Shown: piece by piece, positions 7,080 through 16,028 of the stretch
Position numbering within the stretch: position 1 is the stretch's first letter
Layout of the letters: the number at the start of each line of letters is the position of its first letter
NCBI GenBank assembly: GCA_902476645.1
Contig: CABSEG010000017.1
Coordinates: 1 to 42,091, forward strand
Length of the DNA: 42,091 nt
Reading direction: 5' to 3'
From: an uncultured Lachnospiraceae bacterium
GTDB lineage: Bacteria; Bacillota; Clostridia; Lachnospirales; Lachnospiraceae
The notes under the pieces: generated by a model
Told to the model about the DNA's origin: nothing
Databases searched by the model: none
Seen by the model: only the letters and a program-made list of their open reading frames with translations
Translations under genes and position numbers: made by a program

Positions 7080-8123
7080 TTACACAAGACCGATGGCCGC
7101 ATACAAGTTCAGAGCATCCTCAATATTAAACTGCACAGTCTCATGGCTTCCCTGCGCTCCTGTGGTAATTACCAAAAATTCTTCACCTCCCACCGTCCCC
7201 ATACTGGCCAGACACAGCCCGGCCTCCTGGGTGTAACCCGTCTTTCCTCCCTGTATGACCCCTGTGGCCCTGGCGCTCTGATCTGTATTCATATTTTTAA
7301 ACACAGATGCCTCAAAGGTGATGCCAGAAGGATTGACCTGAGTGGGCGTAGTAGTATAAGTCCTGGCTGTGAAGATCTGCCGGAAGGTATCGTTTTTCAA
7401 CGCTTCCATTAATAGAATCCCCAGATCATGCACAGTGGTGTAATGGTTTTCATCGTGCAGCCCGCTGGAATTGGTAAAATGGGTTCCCTTCATTCCCAGC
7501 TCCTGAGCCTTCTGATTCATTAGTTCTACGAATGCCTCCTCTGAGCCAGAAATTTTGTCTGCCAGCGCAATACAGCTGTCTGCCCCGGAAGGGAGCATGA
7601 CCCCATAAAGCAAATCCATGGCCGTCACGGTCTCTCCGGGGGCAAAACCCGCCATGGAAGCGCCCTCTGCCCAAAGTTTCTCAAACATCTCCGCGGGAAG
7701 CGTGATTTCTTCCTGAAGATCTTCCAGATTTTCAATGGCCACATAAGCAGTCATAATCTTAGTCAGGGAAGCCGGATAGGTACGTTCTTCCTCTGCCTTT
7801 CTGGCAATCACTGCCCCGTCGCTTACCCGGATCACTTCCCCGTGGGCGCTGTACGTCTGATTCATAGCCGCTTCCAGTCCCGGCATAACGGGAAGCTCCG
7901 TCTGGGCTTCCGTCTCTGTTTCAGTCTCCCTTTCAGTCTGCTGCACCTCTCCGGTCTGATGAGTCACAGAACCTTCTCTTTTGTCCTCGCCGGACGGTTT
8001 TAGCAAAAACCAGGCTGCATACAAAAGCAATCCCAGAATTGCCACCATACAGATCGTCATTATGATCGCTCTGTTTCTCCTCTGCCTGCGTCTCTGTCTT
8101 CTCCTTTGTTCTCTCTGATCCAT
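7080..8123 (-). CDS. dacA: D-alanyl-D-alanine carboxypeptidase (peptidase S11 family)
   Basis: A 347-residue membrane-anchored penicillin-binding protein trimming the terminal D-Ala of peptidoglycan stem peptides. A very Arg-rich N-terminus (residues 1-18) precedes one hydrophobic anchor (about 19-41), then a Thr/Glu-rich linker (about 45-77). The SxxK active site is S119-L-T-K122 and the KTG motif is K294-T-G296. The second motif, usually SxN, reads S179-G-A181, so the Asn is missing. The nearest Shine-Dalgarno-like GGGGGAGG is about 20 bases upstream, inside the preceding gene, whose stop is 3 bases before this ATG; translational coupling is likely. Confidence 0.88.
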   Translation of the reverse strand: MDQREQRRRQRRRQRRNRAIIMTICMVAILGLLLYAAWFLLKPSGEDKREGSVTHQTGEVQQTERETETETEAQTELPVMPGLEAAMNQTYSAHGEVIRVSDGAVIARKAEEERTYPASLTKIMTAYVAIENLEDLQEEITLPAEMFEKLWAEGASMAGFAPGETVTAMDLLYGVMLPSGADSCIALADKISGSEEAFVELMNQKAQELGMKGTHFTNSSGLHDENHYTTVHDLGILLMEALKNDTFRQIFTARTYTTTPTQVNPSGITFEASVFKNMNTDQSARATGVIQGGKTGYTQEAGLCLASMGTVGGEEFLVITTGAQGSHETVQFNIEDALNLYAAIGLV

Positions 8124-8126
8124 GGC

Positions 8127-8792
8127 TTATTTCTTTTGAACAACCTCCCCCTGCTTTTTATAAATACTGTCAGCCGGCACCACTTCCCGCACAGAGGAAA
8201 GAGGATAGATATTGGAACGAGGACCTACCACAGAGCCTGGATTTAACACGGTACCACAGCCCACTTCCACTTCGTCTCCCAGCATGGCCCCAAACTTCTT
8301 TAATCCTGTCTCGATTCTCTGATCTTTGTCCTTTACCACTACCAACTGCTTGTCAGACTTGACATTGGAAGTAATGGATCCAGCCCCCATATGAGCTTTA
8401 TATCCCAGAATAGAATCCCCCACATAATTGTAATGAGGAACCTGTACTTTATTAAACAGCACCACATTTTTTAGCTCCGTGGAATTTCCCACAACTGCCC
8501 CTTCTCCTACAATGGCGTTGCCACGGATAAAGGCGCAGTGGCGTATTTCTGCCTCTTTTCCGATAATTGCAGGTCCGTGAATATAGGCAGTGACGGCTAC
8601 AGAAGCCGACTTGGCGACCCACACATCCTCCCCTCTCTTCTCATATTCTTCCGGATCCAGTGTGCTTCCCAGCTTTTTGATAAACGCCCCGATCTTAGGC
8701 AACACTTCCCAGGGATAGACACACCCTTCAAACAGTTCTCCCGCAATGGTTTCTTTTAAATTAAACAGGTTTTCGATTCTGCATGTTTCCAT
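8127..8792 (-). CDS. Left-handed beta-helix (hexapeptide repeat) acyl/nucleotidyl-transferase-like protein
   Basis: A 221-residue protein resembling the C-terminal acetyltransferase half of GlmU; homologues are often labelled UDP-N-acetylglucosamine pyrophosphorylase, but no nucleotidyltransferase domain is present. Hexapeptide-type repeats run from about residue 70 (VAVTAYIHGPAIIGKEAEI, IVGEGAVVGNSTELKN) to 210 (VEVGCGTVLNPGSVVG). The substrate cannot be read from sequence. The ATG at 8792 has an AAAGGAG site and overlaps the end of topB by 32 bases; dacA follows after 3 bases, so the three genes look like one operon. Confidence 0.8.
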   Translation of the reverse strand: METCRIENLFNLKETIAGELFEGCVYPWEVLPKIGAFIKKLGSTLDPEEYEKRGEDVWVAKSASVAVTAYIHGPAIIGKEAEIRHCAFIRGNAIVGEGAVVGNSTELKNVVLFNKVQVPHYNYVGDSILGYKAHMGAGSITSNVKSDKQLVVVKDKDQRIETGLKKFGAMLGDEVEVGCGTVLNPGSVVGPRSNIYPLSSVREVVPADSIYKKQGEVVQKK

Positions 8793-10788
8793 TTTGCTTT
8801 GCTCCTTTCCGATAATACACAGCCGCTGCGTCAAAATTCCTGCGCAGGGCATGTTGGTGATTTTGTCCCAGAACTCCTTGCGTTCTAACCCGGATAAAAT
8901 GCTTTAGCTTTTCCATATATTCCTCTGAGGAAATACTTCCCTCTGCCACATAGGTCAGTCCCTTTTCCCAGCTGGCTGTCAGCTCGGGATTTAAAAGGGA
9001 GCGTATGGAAGCTGCCACTACCTCAAAGATCATTTCTCCCAGCAATGTAGGTGTCAGAACCTGGGTTTTCTTATTCAGGGCAATGTATTTGTTCGCCACC
9101 AGCTTTTTTAAAATCTCAGCTCTGGTTGCACTGGTTCCGATACCACTTCCTTTGATCTGGGCTCGAAGTTCCTCATCTTCAATCAACTGACCTGCGTTTT
9201 CCATGGCAAGGATCATGGTTCCGGAATTATAACGTTTGGGTGGGGAAGTCTCCCCCTCTTTGATGGATAGGTTTTTTACCTCCAGCACATCGCCCTTTTT
9301 TAAACTCTTTAAGGACTCTAAAAAGGCAGCGTCACATCTGTTTTCCCCTTCTGTCTTCTGTTTAGACTCCTCCGGCCCTCCTGCCACTCTTCGATATCCT
9401 TCAGAAATCAGAGCTCTGTAGCTGAAAAAAAACTTCTCTTTCTCCATTCCGGTTACCAGATTCACTTTCTGATAGACCGCTGGCGGGTAAAAAATACTGA
9501 GAAAACGCCTCACTACCATCTGGTATACGCTCTCTGAACGGACAGAAAGACTTTTTCGCGCGCCCATTCCCTGTCCGGTGGGAATAATGGCATAATGGTC
9601 CGTAATCTGTTTGTCGTTTACATACCTGGTTCCAGTCAGTTTTTTGTAAGCATCCCCCTCCAAAACCTCTGAAGCAAATTCTCCCAGCCCCGGTAATACC
9701 TTAAGTCCCTGAAGATTTCTGGAGATCACTTTTGCCGCAGCCGTAGAAAGTACCCTGGCATCTGTTCTGGGATAAGTCACCAGTTTTTTCTCATAGAGCT
9801 CCTGTACGATTTTTAAAGTTTCGTCCGGACTGATCTTAAACCGCCTGGAACAATCGTTTTGCAATTCTGCCAGATTATAAAGCAAAGGCGGGTTTTTCTT
9901 TTCCTGTCTTCGCTCCAGGGATAACACCACCGCCTTTAACGGAGGCGTTCTACTGAGCTTTGCAATCAATTCCCTGGCGTCTTTATCTTTCTTCAAGCCA
10001 TTTTCCTTGTAGAGTTTGGGAGAGAGATAATATTCTGAGCCTTCCACACCGCGAAATTCTCCTTCCAGTTCCCTGTTATCCCATATTGCCGTCTGTATAA
10101 CCCGGTAAAAGGGCATCTTAACAAACTGCCTGATTTCTCTTTCCCTGCGCACCACCATACCCAATACGCAGGTCATCACGCGCCCCACGGATACGACCGT
10201 ATATCTGGTTTTCAGATAACTGGAAATCACATTGCCGTATTTTAACGTCAGCAGTCTGGAAAAGTTAATCCCCATCAGATAATCTTCTTTGGCCCGCAGA
10301 TAAGCCGCATCAGCAAGGTGGTCATAAGCAGATAGATCTTTTGCCTCCCGGATCCCCCGAAGAATCTCTTCCTCCGTCTGGGAATCAATCCAGACTCTTT
10401 TTCTGTTTTTTTGTTTTACATGGGCCTCCTGCTCCACCAATCGGTAAATATATTCTCCCTCCCGCCCGGAGTCTGTACAGACATAGATGGTAGATACGTC
10501 CTTACGATTGAGCAGACTGCTCACAATGTCAAACTGTTTTTTTACATCAGGAATCACTTCATATAAGAACGTATCCGGCAGGAAAGGGAGCGTCTCTAAA
10601 CTCCATCTTTTGAATTTCTCATCGTATACTTCCGGATAACTCATGGTGACCAGATGCCCCACACACCAGGTAATGATAATCTCATCACCTTCCAGGAATC
10701 CGTCTTTTCTGGATGTCCGGACCTTTAACGCCCTGGCGAATTCCTGAGCTACGCTGGGTTTTTCTGCTATAAATAATGATTTTGACAT
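8761..10788 (-). CDS. topB: DNA topoisomerase III
   Basis: A 675-residue type IA topoisomerase that passes single strands to decatenate and relax DNA. The TOPRIM domain is at the N-terminus (E9 in FIAEKPS; CTDSGREGEYIY near 104-115), and the active-site tyrosine is Y339 in LVTYPRTDAR. The glycine in SGREGE in place of the second TOPRIM aspartate is common in Firmicutes homologues. There is no C-terminal zinc-finger array; the protein ends in a short basic tail. GGAGG lies 10 bases before the ATG. Plasmid and conjugative elements also carry topB copies, but nothing around this one suggests an element. Confidence 0.94.
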   Translation of the reverse strand: MSKSLFIAEKPSVAQEFARALKVRTSRKDGFLEGDEIIITWCVGHLVTMSYPEVYDEKFKRWSLETLPFLPDTFLYEVIPDVKKQFDIVSSLLNRKDVSTIYVCTDSGREGEYIYRLVEQEAHVKQKNRKRVWIDSQTEEEILRGIREAKDLSAYDHLADAAYLRAKEDYLMGINFSRLLTLKYGNVISSYLKTRYTVVSVGRVMTCVLGMVVRREREIRQFVKMPFYRVIQTAIWDNRELEGEFRGVEGSEYYLSPKLYKENGLKKDKDARELIAKLSRTPPLKAVVLSLERRQEKKNPPLLYNLAELQNDCSRRFKISPDETLKIVQELYEKKLVTYPRTDARVLSTAAAKVISRNLQGLKVLPGLGEFASEVLEGDAYKKLTGTRYVNDKQITDHYAIIPTGQGMGARKSLSVRSESVYQMVVRRFLSIFYPPAVYQKVNLVTGMEKEKFFFSYRALISEGYRRVAGGPEESKQKTEGENRCDAAFLESLKSLKKGDVLEVKNLSIKEGETSPPKRYNSGTMILAMENAGQLIEDEELRAQIKGSGIGTSATRAEILKKLVANKYIALNKKTQVLTPTLLGEMIFEVVAASIRSLLNPELTASWEKGLTYVAEGSISSEEYMEKLKHFIRVRTQGVLGQNHQHALRRNFDAAAVYYRKGAKQNGNMQNRKPV

Positions 10789-10811
10789 AATTTCCGTTCC
10801 TCCCTGCCGGT

Positions 10812-11615
10812 TTACACAGGCAGGTCTTTCTTCTCAAATACTTTTCCTCCCACAAGGAAACCTAAAATCCCGATCACAGCGGCAGCGGGAAGCTTCCAGT
10901 AAAGCGAGGGGGCTCCATTCAAAAGTTCCCTGGAACAAAACAACGTAAAGGGGGTCATATAACTGAAAATCTCCAGGCTGCCTCCCATTCTCCCCAACAA
11001 ATGCATTAGTAAAAACAGAATCGGCAATCCCGCGCCGATCATCAGGGAGGTCTTCCGTTCCTCACAAATGCAGGCTGCTAAAAAGACGATTCCTCCCAAA
11101 CACAAATGTAAGAGATAGGCTCCCAGCCACAGCAAAATATACTGGGGCATCTCCAGCTTTCCGGGGTACACAATCGTGCAGAAAATCATCCCCGTCCCCC
11201 CTGCAATTAAAAACATCACAAAAATGCCGACACAAAGCAGGTAAGCTTTGCTAAAAATCACCGTTCCTCTTGGTTCAGGCAGTGACAATTCATACGCCAT
11301 CATTCCATTCTGTATCGGGTTGGTGACCAAAATGTTGACCAAAACTACGGTAAATGCCAATGGAATCAGCAGATTCCAAAAGCCAAACAAATAAGAGGAA
11401 AGGTATCCGGTCAAAGAGCCGTCCGCCAGATCAATCCCAAAAGCCTCCACCAGGCCTGCGGGCATGGAATCCAGCCACGCGGTATCTTTTAGCCCCTGAA
11501 CAGGGTCGTAAAAAGACAAGACGATAACCTCCCAGGCCGCCATAAAAACAGTAAATACAAACCAGAGCCTCCAACTGCGTCTGGCATCCTTGCGAAGCAA
11601 TGTCAGATTAAGCAT
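10812..11615 (-). CDS. ABC-2 type transporter permease
   Basis: A 267-residue membrane protein with about six hydrophobic segments (for example LWFVFTVFMAAWEVIVLSF near the start, then LLIPLAFTVVLVNILV, AYLLCVGIFVMFLIAGGTG and LPAAAVIGILGFLVGG near the end). It has the layout of an ABC-2 permease. The ATG at 11615 has a GGAGGTGGGAG site and overlaps the ATPase stop by 8 bases (ATGCTTAA), so the two are translationally coupled. Substrate unknown; such pairs move antibiotics, peptides or membrane components. The short gap to topB (23 bases) may mean read-through. Confidence 0.8.
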   Translation of the reverse strand: MLNLTLLRKDARRSWRLWFVFTVFMAAWEVIVLSFYDPVQGLKDTAWLDSMPAGLVEAFGIDLADGSLTGYLSSYLFGFWNLLIPLAFTVVLVNILVTNPIQNGMMAYELSLPEPRGTVIFSKAYLLCVGIFVMFLIAGGTGMIFCTIVYPGKLEMPQYILLWLGAYLLHLCLGGIVFLAACICEERKTSLMIGAGLPILFLLMHLLGRMGGSLEIFSYMTPFTLFCSRELLNGAPSLYWKLPAAAVIGILGFLVGGKVFEKKDLPV

Positions 11616-12492
11616 AGCTCCCACCTCCGTAAAACTGGACAAATAACTCCTCCAATTCCTGCTCCACCGTCTCTATCGCCACCACCGGATAATTTCCGAG
11701 AGCACGGATCAAAGGGATCATCTCACCCTGCAAATGAACACTCAGCTGGGAACCGCTGATACTCCCCACTTGAAACTCTTCCTGTACAAAACGCAAAGCG
11801 TCCTGCTCTGTGGCAAAGGTGATCACATAGGTCTGGTACTTTTTTGCCCGCACGCCTGCGATATCGTCCACGTTTACCAAAAGGCCGTCTCTTAGCATCC
11901 CCACACGGTCGCAAATACGCTCCACCACCTCGTACCGGTCTGATGTAAGGAGGATGGTCTTTCCATGAGCTTTTTCCTCGCGTAAAAGTTCCATCACCCG
12001 ATTCTCCTGCTTTGGCTTTAACTCCCTCATGGGCTCATCTAAAATCAGCACCTGAAAATTTCCCATCAAGACCCCCGCAATCTGCAACAGTTGAACCTCA
12101 TCTGGCTCCATTTGAGTAATCTTTTTCTCCGGATCAAGATGCATTCTTCCGGCCGCAGATAATCCCCTCTCCAGGTTTCTGCTGCCTCTTAGCTCCGCTA
12201 AAAATCGAAGAAATCCGAGTCCTGTCATAGATCCGGGAAGCTTCGCCTTTTCCGGAAGGTAACCAACAAAAGAGCGCAGCTTGTGGGGATTGGCAAAACA
12301 ATTTCTCCCGTTGATCACGCACTTCCCTCCTGTGGGCGAAAAAAGCCCCATAAGAAGCCGGACAAACGTGGTCTTACCGGCCCCCTTCTCCCCCAATAGT
12401 CCAAAAACTTCCCCATCTTCCACTTCAAAGGAAACTTCAAAAATTCCCTTTCTTTTTCCGAAATCCTTTGTCAGATTTTTAATCCGTATCAT
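11608..12492 (-). CDS. ABC transporter ATP-binding protein with degenerate motifs
   Basis: A 294-residue ATPase subunit paired with the following permease. Walker A (G34-EKGAGK-T41) and Walker B (VLILDEP, D152/E153) are intact. The other catalytic motifs are not: the position of the LSGGQ signature reads QMEPDEVQ (about 127-134), the D-loop reads MRELKP (155-160), and the switch-histidine position reads LTSDRYE (182-188) with no His. A C-terminal extension (about 215-294) is typical of ABC-2 ATPases. Frame and length are intact, so it is not simply a pseudogene. Either the pair works with an altered catalytic cycle, or the ATPase pairs with an intact subunit encoded elsewhere (inference). Confidence 0.8.
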   Translation of the reverse strand: MIRIKNLTKDFGKRKGIFEVSFEVEDGEVFGLLGEKGAGKTTFVRLLMGLFSPTGGKCVINGRNCFANPHKLRSFVGYLPEKAKLPGSMTGLGFLRFLAELRGSRNLERGLSAAGRMHLDPEKKITQMEPDEVQLLQIAGVLMGNFQVLILDEPMRELKPKQENRVMELLREEKAHGKTILLTSDRYEVVERICDRVGMLRDGLLVNVDDIAGVRAKKYQTYVITFATEQDALRFVQEEFQVGSISGSQLSVHLQGEMIPLIRALGNYPVVAIETVEQELEELFVQFYGGGSYA

Positions 12493-12528
12493 AAAGTCCC
12501 TTCACAATCTTATTCCCTTATCGCTTTC

Positions 12529-12566
12529 TCTATAATAGTAAAATACAACTTGTCAAAACACAAGTT
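12529..12566 (-). promoter_or_regulatory. Promoter of the ABC-2 pair with inverted repeat over the -35 box
   Basis: TTGACA (12556-12551), 16 bases, TATAGA (12534-12529) on the minus strand. The -35 box is embedded in AACTTGT-N6-ACAAGTT (12547-12566), a perfect 7-6-7 inverted repeat, the usual geometry of a repressor site. Confidence 0.65.
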
Positions 12567-12599
12567 AATTTTTTCATAATAATTTCAGAAGTTCCGGAA

Positions 12600-12641
12600 A
12601 GAAAAGAAGCATCTGGCAATGTCTCTTTCACTGCCGGATGC
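12600..12641 (-). terminator. Terminator after asd
   Basis: On the minus strand GCATCCGGCA (12641-12632) pairs with TGCCAGATGC (12618-12609), one mismatch, followed by TTCTTTTCTTTCC. It ends the asd transcript before the ABC promoter. Confidence 0.75.
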
Positions 12642-12695
12642 CTCTTTCCCATCGTTTTTTATTCTTTCAAACCTCCATGTGCCGGAGCTATTAGT

Positions 12696-13781
12696 CTATT
12701 TTGCCTGAATGTATCCCTGCGCTTTTAAAAGCTCCGCGCACAGCACTGCGCCGCCTGCAGCCCCGCGAACGGTATTATGAGAAAGACCTACAAACTTAAA
12801 ATCATAAACGGTATCCTCTCTCAGCCGTCCCACACTGACTCCCATACCGTTCTCATAATCCACGTCTAACGTAACCTGCGGACGGTCATCCTCCTGCATA
12901 TAGCGGATAAACTGCTTGGGTGCGCTGGGAAGCTCCAGCTCCTGAGGAACCCCCTGAAAGGAATTCAATTTTTCAATCAACTGTTCCTTCGTTGGTTTCT
13001 TCTTAAACTTCACAAATACGGCTGCAGTGTGTCCGTTTAACACCGGTACACGAATACACTGACAAGTAATCACCGGGGTCTTGGCCGGCTCAATTACGCC
13101 GTCTTTAATCTCTCCCCAGAGACGTAAAGGCTCCTTTTCGCTCTTCTCTTCTTCCCCGCCGATATATGGTATAATATTTTCCACCATTTCCGGCCAATCT
13201 TTAAAAGTCTTTCCGGCTCCGGAAATCGCCTGATACGTGGTGGCCACCACCTCATAGGGCTCAAATTCTTTCCAGGCTGTCAACACAGGAGCGTAAGACT
13301 GAATGGAGCAGTTTGGCTTCACAGCCACAAATCCTCTCGTGGTTCCCAAACGCTTTTTCTGATACTCAATCACCTGCATATGTTCCGGATTAATCTCTGG
13401 CACTACCATAGGTACATCCGGTGTCCAGCGATGGGCACTGTTGTTGGATACCACGGGGGTCTCCGTCTTTGCGTAGGCATCTTCAATGGCCCGAATCTCA
13501 TCCTTAGACATGTCCACTGCGGAGAAAACAAAATCCACGCTTGCGGCTACTTTCTCCACCTCATTGACATTCATCACAACCAGCTTCTTTACCGCCTCCG
13601 GCATGGGCGTGGTCATTTTCCAACGTCCTCCTACGGCTTCCTCATAGGTCTTTCCAGCACTTCTCGGGCTGGCTGCCACAGTTACTACTTCAAACCATGG
13701 ATGGTTTTCCAATAGTGAGATAAAACGCTGTCCAACCATTCCGGTTGCGCCTAAAATACCTACTTTTAATTTCTGTTCCAT
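12696..13781 (-). CDS. asd: Aspartate-semialdehyde dehydrogenase
   Basis: A 361-residue NADPH-dependent enzyme making aspartate semialdehyde from aspartyl phosphate, the branch point for lysine/diaminopimelate, threonine and methionine. GILGATGMVGQRF (8-20) is the nucleotide-binding glycine loop and C158 in KPNCSIQS is the catalytic cysteine. NNSAHRW..DVPMVVPEIN marks the archaeal/fungal-type branch rather than the E. coli type. GAGGAG precedes the ATG. It sits between argH and the ABC genes with its own promoter and terminator. thrC, which uses the downstream threonine branch, lies 26 kb away. Confidence 0.95.
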   Translation of the reverse strand: MEQKLKVGILGATGMVGQRFISLLENHPWFEVVTVAASPRSAGKTYEEAVGGRWKMTTPMPEAVKKLVVMNVNEVEKVAASVDFVFSAVDMSKDEIRAIEDAYAKTETPVVSNNSAHRWTPDVPMVVPEINPEHMQVIEYQKKRLGTTRGFVAVKPNCSIQSYAPVLTAWKEFEPYEVVATTYQAISGAGKTFKDWPEMVENIIPYIGGEEEKSEKEPLRLWGEIKDGVIEPAKTPVITCQCIRVPVLNGHTAAVFVKFKKKPTKEQLIEKLNSFQGVPQELELPSAPKQFIRYMQEDDRPQVTLDVDYENGMGVSVGRLREDTVYDFKFVGLSHNTVRGAAGGAVLCAELLKAQGYIQAK

Positions 13782-13878
13782 TTTTTCATCTCCTCATATT
13801 TTGTTCGTCTTCCAGATACAATTCCACTGAATTGTCCTCTGTGTTTTTCTGCTGCGAACATCTGTCTTTCAGGAAACA

Positions 13879-13906
13879 ATATTATAACATTTTTCTGAAA
13901 AATGCA
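13879..13906 (-). promoter_or_regulatory. Extended -10 promoter of asd
   Basis: On the minus strand TGTTATAAT (TGn plus TATAAT, 13887-13879) with a weak -35 (CTTGCA, 13906-13901) 16 bases upstream. It starts just past the argH stop codon. Confidence 0.6.
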
Positions 13907-13915
13907 AGTCTTTTT

Positions 13916-15295
13916 TCAGGATTCCTGTAAATAAGCTTTTTCCAGATCGATCACCTTCTTCATAGCAGACGCCCCAGGCGCTCCCAGCGTTGTACGCTTT
14001 TCTACACAGGTTTTCAGGCTGATGGCTTCATAGATGTCCTCTTGAAAAACAGGACTGATCGCCTGAAATTCCTCCAGGCTCAAATCATCCAACGCTATAT
14101 TTTTTTCCAGGCAATGTAACACCAATTTTCCCACAATCCCATGAGCATCCCGGAAAGGAACTCCGTGGTTGACCAGGTAATCCGCCGCGTCTGTGGCATT
14201 GGTAAAGCCATTCTTTGCACTGTTTTCCATGACCTGTGATCGGAATTTCATGGTCTTTATCATTCCGCGAAACAGGGCAATACATCCCTTCACCGTGTCC
14301 ATTGCATCAAAAGTCAGTTCTTTATCCTCCTGCATATCCTTATTATATGCCAGAGGCAATCCCTTCATAGTAGTCAATAAGCTCATAAGCGCACCATACA
14401 CACGCCCCGTTTTTCCCCGAATCAGCTCGGCAATGTCAGGATTTTTCTTCTGGGGCATAATACTGCTCCCTGTACTAAAGGAGTCATCCAACTCCACAAA
14501 CCGATATTCATTGGAGTTCCAAATGATGATTTCCTCACAAAATCTGGACAGATGCATCATAACTGTGGACATAGCAGCCAACAACTCGATCAGGTAATCC
14601 CGGTCTGCCACAGAATCCATACTGTTTAAGGTGGGGCCGTCAAAACCAAGCAATTTGGCTGTCAAATCCCGGTCCAGCGGATAGGTAGTTCCCGCCAGAG
14701 CGCCAGAGCCCAGAGGACAAACATTCATTCGTTTCAAAATGTCGGCCATACGTTGCCTGTCTCTTTTAAACATTTCAAAATAAGCGCCGAAATGATGGGC
14801 CAGCGTAATGGGCTGGGCTTTTTGCAGATGGGTAAAGCCAGGCATGTACGTTTCTACATGTTCTTCCATCTTCTCCAGCAGAACTTCCAATAATTCCTTT
14901 AACAAAGCATCCATCTGTCTAATTTCTTCCCTGGTATAAAGCTTCATATCCAGCGCCACCTGATCATTACGGCTGCGCCCGGTATGCAGTTTCTTACCCG
15001 CATCTCCGATTCTATCAATCAGATTCGCTTCTACAAAACTGTGGATATCTTCATATTCCTCTGTAATCTGTAGTGTTCCCTCTTCCACATCTTTCAGAAT
15101 CCCATCCAGTCCCTGTAAAATCTTATCTTTCTCTTCTTCTGACAAAATTCCCTGTTTCGCAAGCATGGTCACATGAGCCTTGCTGCCCTCAATATCCTGC
15201 CGATAAAATTTTTGATCAAATCCGATAGATGCATTGAAATTATAAACTAACTGATCCGTTTCTTTTGTGAAACGTCCTCCCCATAATTGAGCCAT
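13916..15295 (-). CDS. argH: Argininosuccinate lyase
   Basis: A 459-residue enzyme of the fumarase/aspartase superfamily splitting argininosuccinate into arginine and fumarate. HTGRSRNDQ (104-112), TYMPGFTHLQKAQP (about 149-162, with the catalytic His) and the superfamily signature GSSIMPQKKNPD (276-287, catalytic Ser loop) are intact. Length is typical. AGAGAGAGG precedes the ATG. No argG is next to it. It lies 92 bases after queH; a possible TTGTGC-17-TAAACT promoter overlaps the queH end. Confidence 0.97.
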   Translation of the reverse strand: MAQLWGGRFTKETDQLVYNFNASIGFDQKFYRQDIEGSKAHVTMLAKQGILSEEEKDKILQGLDGILKDVEEGTLQITEEYEDIHSFVEANLIDRIGDAGKKLHTGRSRNDQVALDMKLYTREEIRQMDALLKELLEVLLEKMEEHVETYMPGFTHLQKAQPITLAHHFGAYFEMFKRDRQRMADILKRMNVCPLGSGALAGTTYPLDRDLTAKLLGFDGPTLNSMDSVADRDYLIELLAAMSTVMMHLSRFCEEIIIWNSNEYRFVELDDSFSTGSSIMPQKKNPDIAELIRGKTGRVYGALMSLLTTMKGLPLAYNKDMQEDKELTFDAMDTVKGCIALFRGMIKTMKFRSQVMENSAKNGFTNATDAADYLVNHGVPFRDAHGIVGKLVLHCLEKNIALDDLSLEEFQAISPVFQEDIYEAISLKTCVEKRTTLGAPGASAMKKVIDLEKAYLQES

Positions 15296-15387
15296 ACCAA
15301 GCTACCTCTCTCTTTCGTTATTCTTCCTCGCAAAATCTTCTGCCCTGCTGACAGATCTTTTTAAGCCACGCTTTAGTTTAGCATATT

Positions 15388-16017
15388 TTATTTTACTGCA
15401 CAATCCCTTTCCCGTTTAGAAAAAACACAGCCACAATAATTTTGCCTGTATAATCCGTACTCTCTGGAAAGTTCCGTGGAACGCTGATAACCGTTTCTTT
15501 TCTTAAAGTCTGACGGTAGCCATGTAACCCCATATTTTGAGGCCATCTCTTCCCCGATTTCATTTAGCTTTTCAGCTGATTTCATGGGACTGATGGTAAG
15601 AGTCGTGGTAACATAATCAAAACCATCTGCCCCGGCCGTGCGGGCAGCCTCTGAAAGTCTCAGACGAAAGCACTGCTCACAGCGTTCACCTCCCTCGGGA
15701 ATCTGCTCCAGTCCTTTTACAACCGTATAAAAGCGCTCCTTTTCGAAAGCGCCTGCCCGAAAGGACACTGGATGGCAAAAGGACATATCCCTGATCAATC
15801 GCTGCTGTTCTTCAACCCGTTTCCAGTATTCCTCATCCGGATAGATGTTGGGATTGTAATAAAATACCGTGATAGAGAAGTACTTAGACAAGTACTCCAG
15901 CACATAGCTGCTGCACGGAGCACAGCAGCTATGAAGAAACAGGCTGGAGACTTTTCCCTCCCTCATCTCCCGTTCAATCACGGCATCCAGTTCTTTTTGA
16001 TAATTTCTCTTGTTCAT
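15388..16017 (-). CDS. queH: Epoxyqueuosine reductase QueH
   Basis: A 209-residue iron-sulfur enzyme for the last step of queuosine synthesis (reduction of epoxyqueuosine in tRNA), the non-cobalamin alternative to QueG. The family cysteines are visible: C31, C32 and C35 in LHSCCAPCSSY, C113 and C116 in ERCEQCFRLRL, and two in YCGCVFS near the end. The ATG at 16017 has an AAAGGAG site; the frame is open 27 codons further upstream into the permease gene. It starts 11 bases after the permease stop, so it is the third gene of an ABC ATPase-permease-queH operon. queA is 13 kb away. Confidence 0.92.
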   Translation of the reverse strand: MNKRNYQKELDAVIEREMREGKVSSLFLHSCCAPCSSYVLEYLSKYFSITVFYYNPNIYPDEEYWKRVEEQQRLIRDMSFCHPVSFRAGAFEKERFYTVVKGLEQIPEGGERCEQCFRLRLSEAARTAGADGFDYVTTTLTISPMKSAEKLNEIGEEMASKYGVTWLPSDFKKRNGYQRSTELSREYGLYRQNYCGCVFSKRERDCAVK

Positions 16018-16028
16018 AAACTTCTCCT

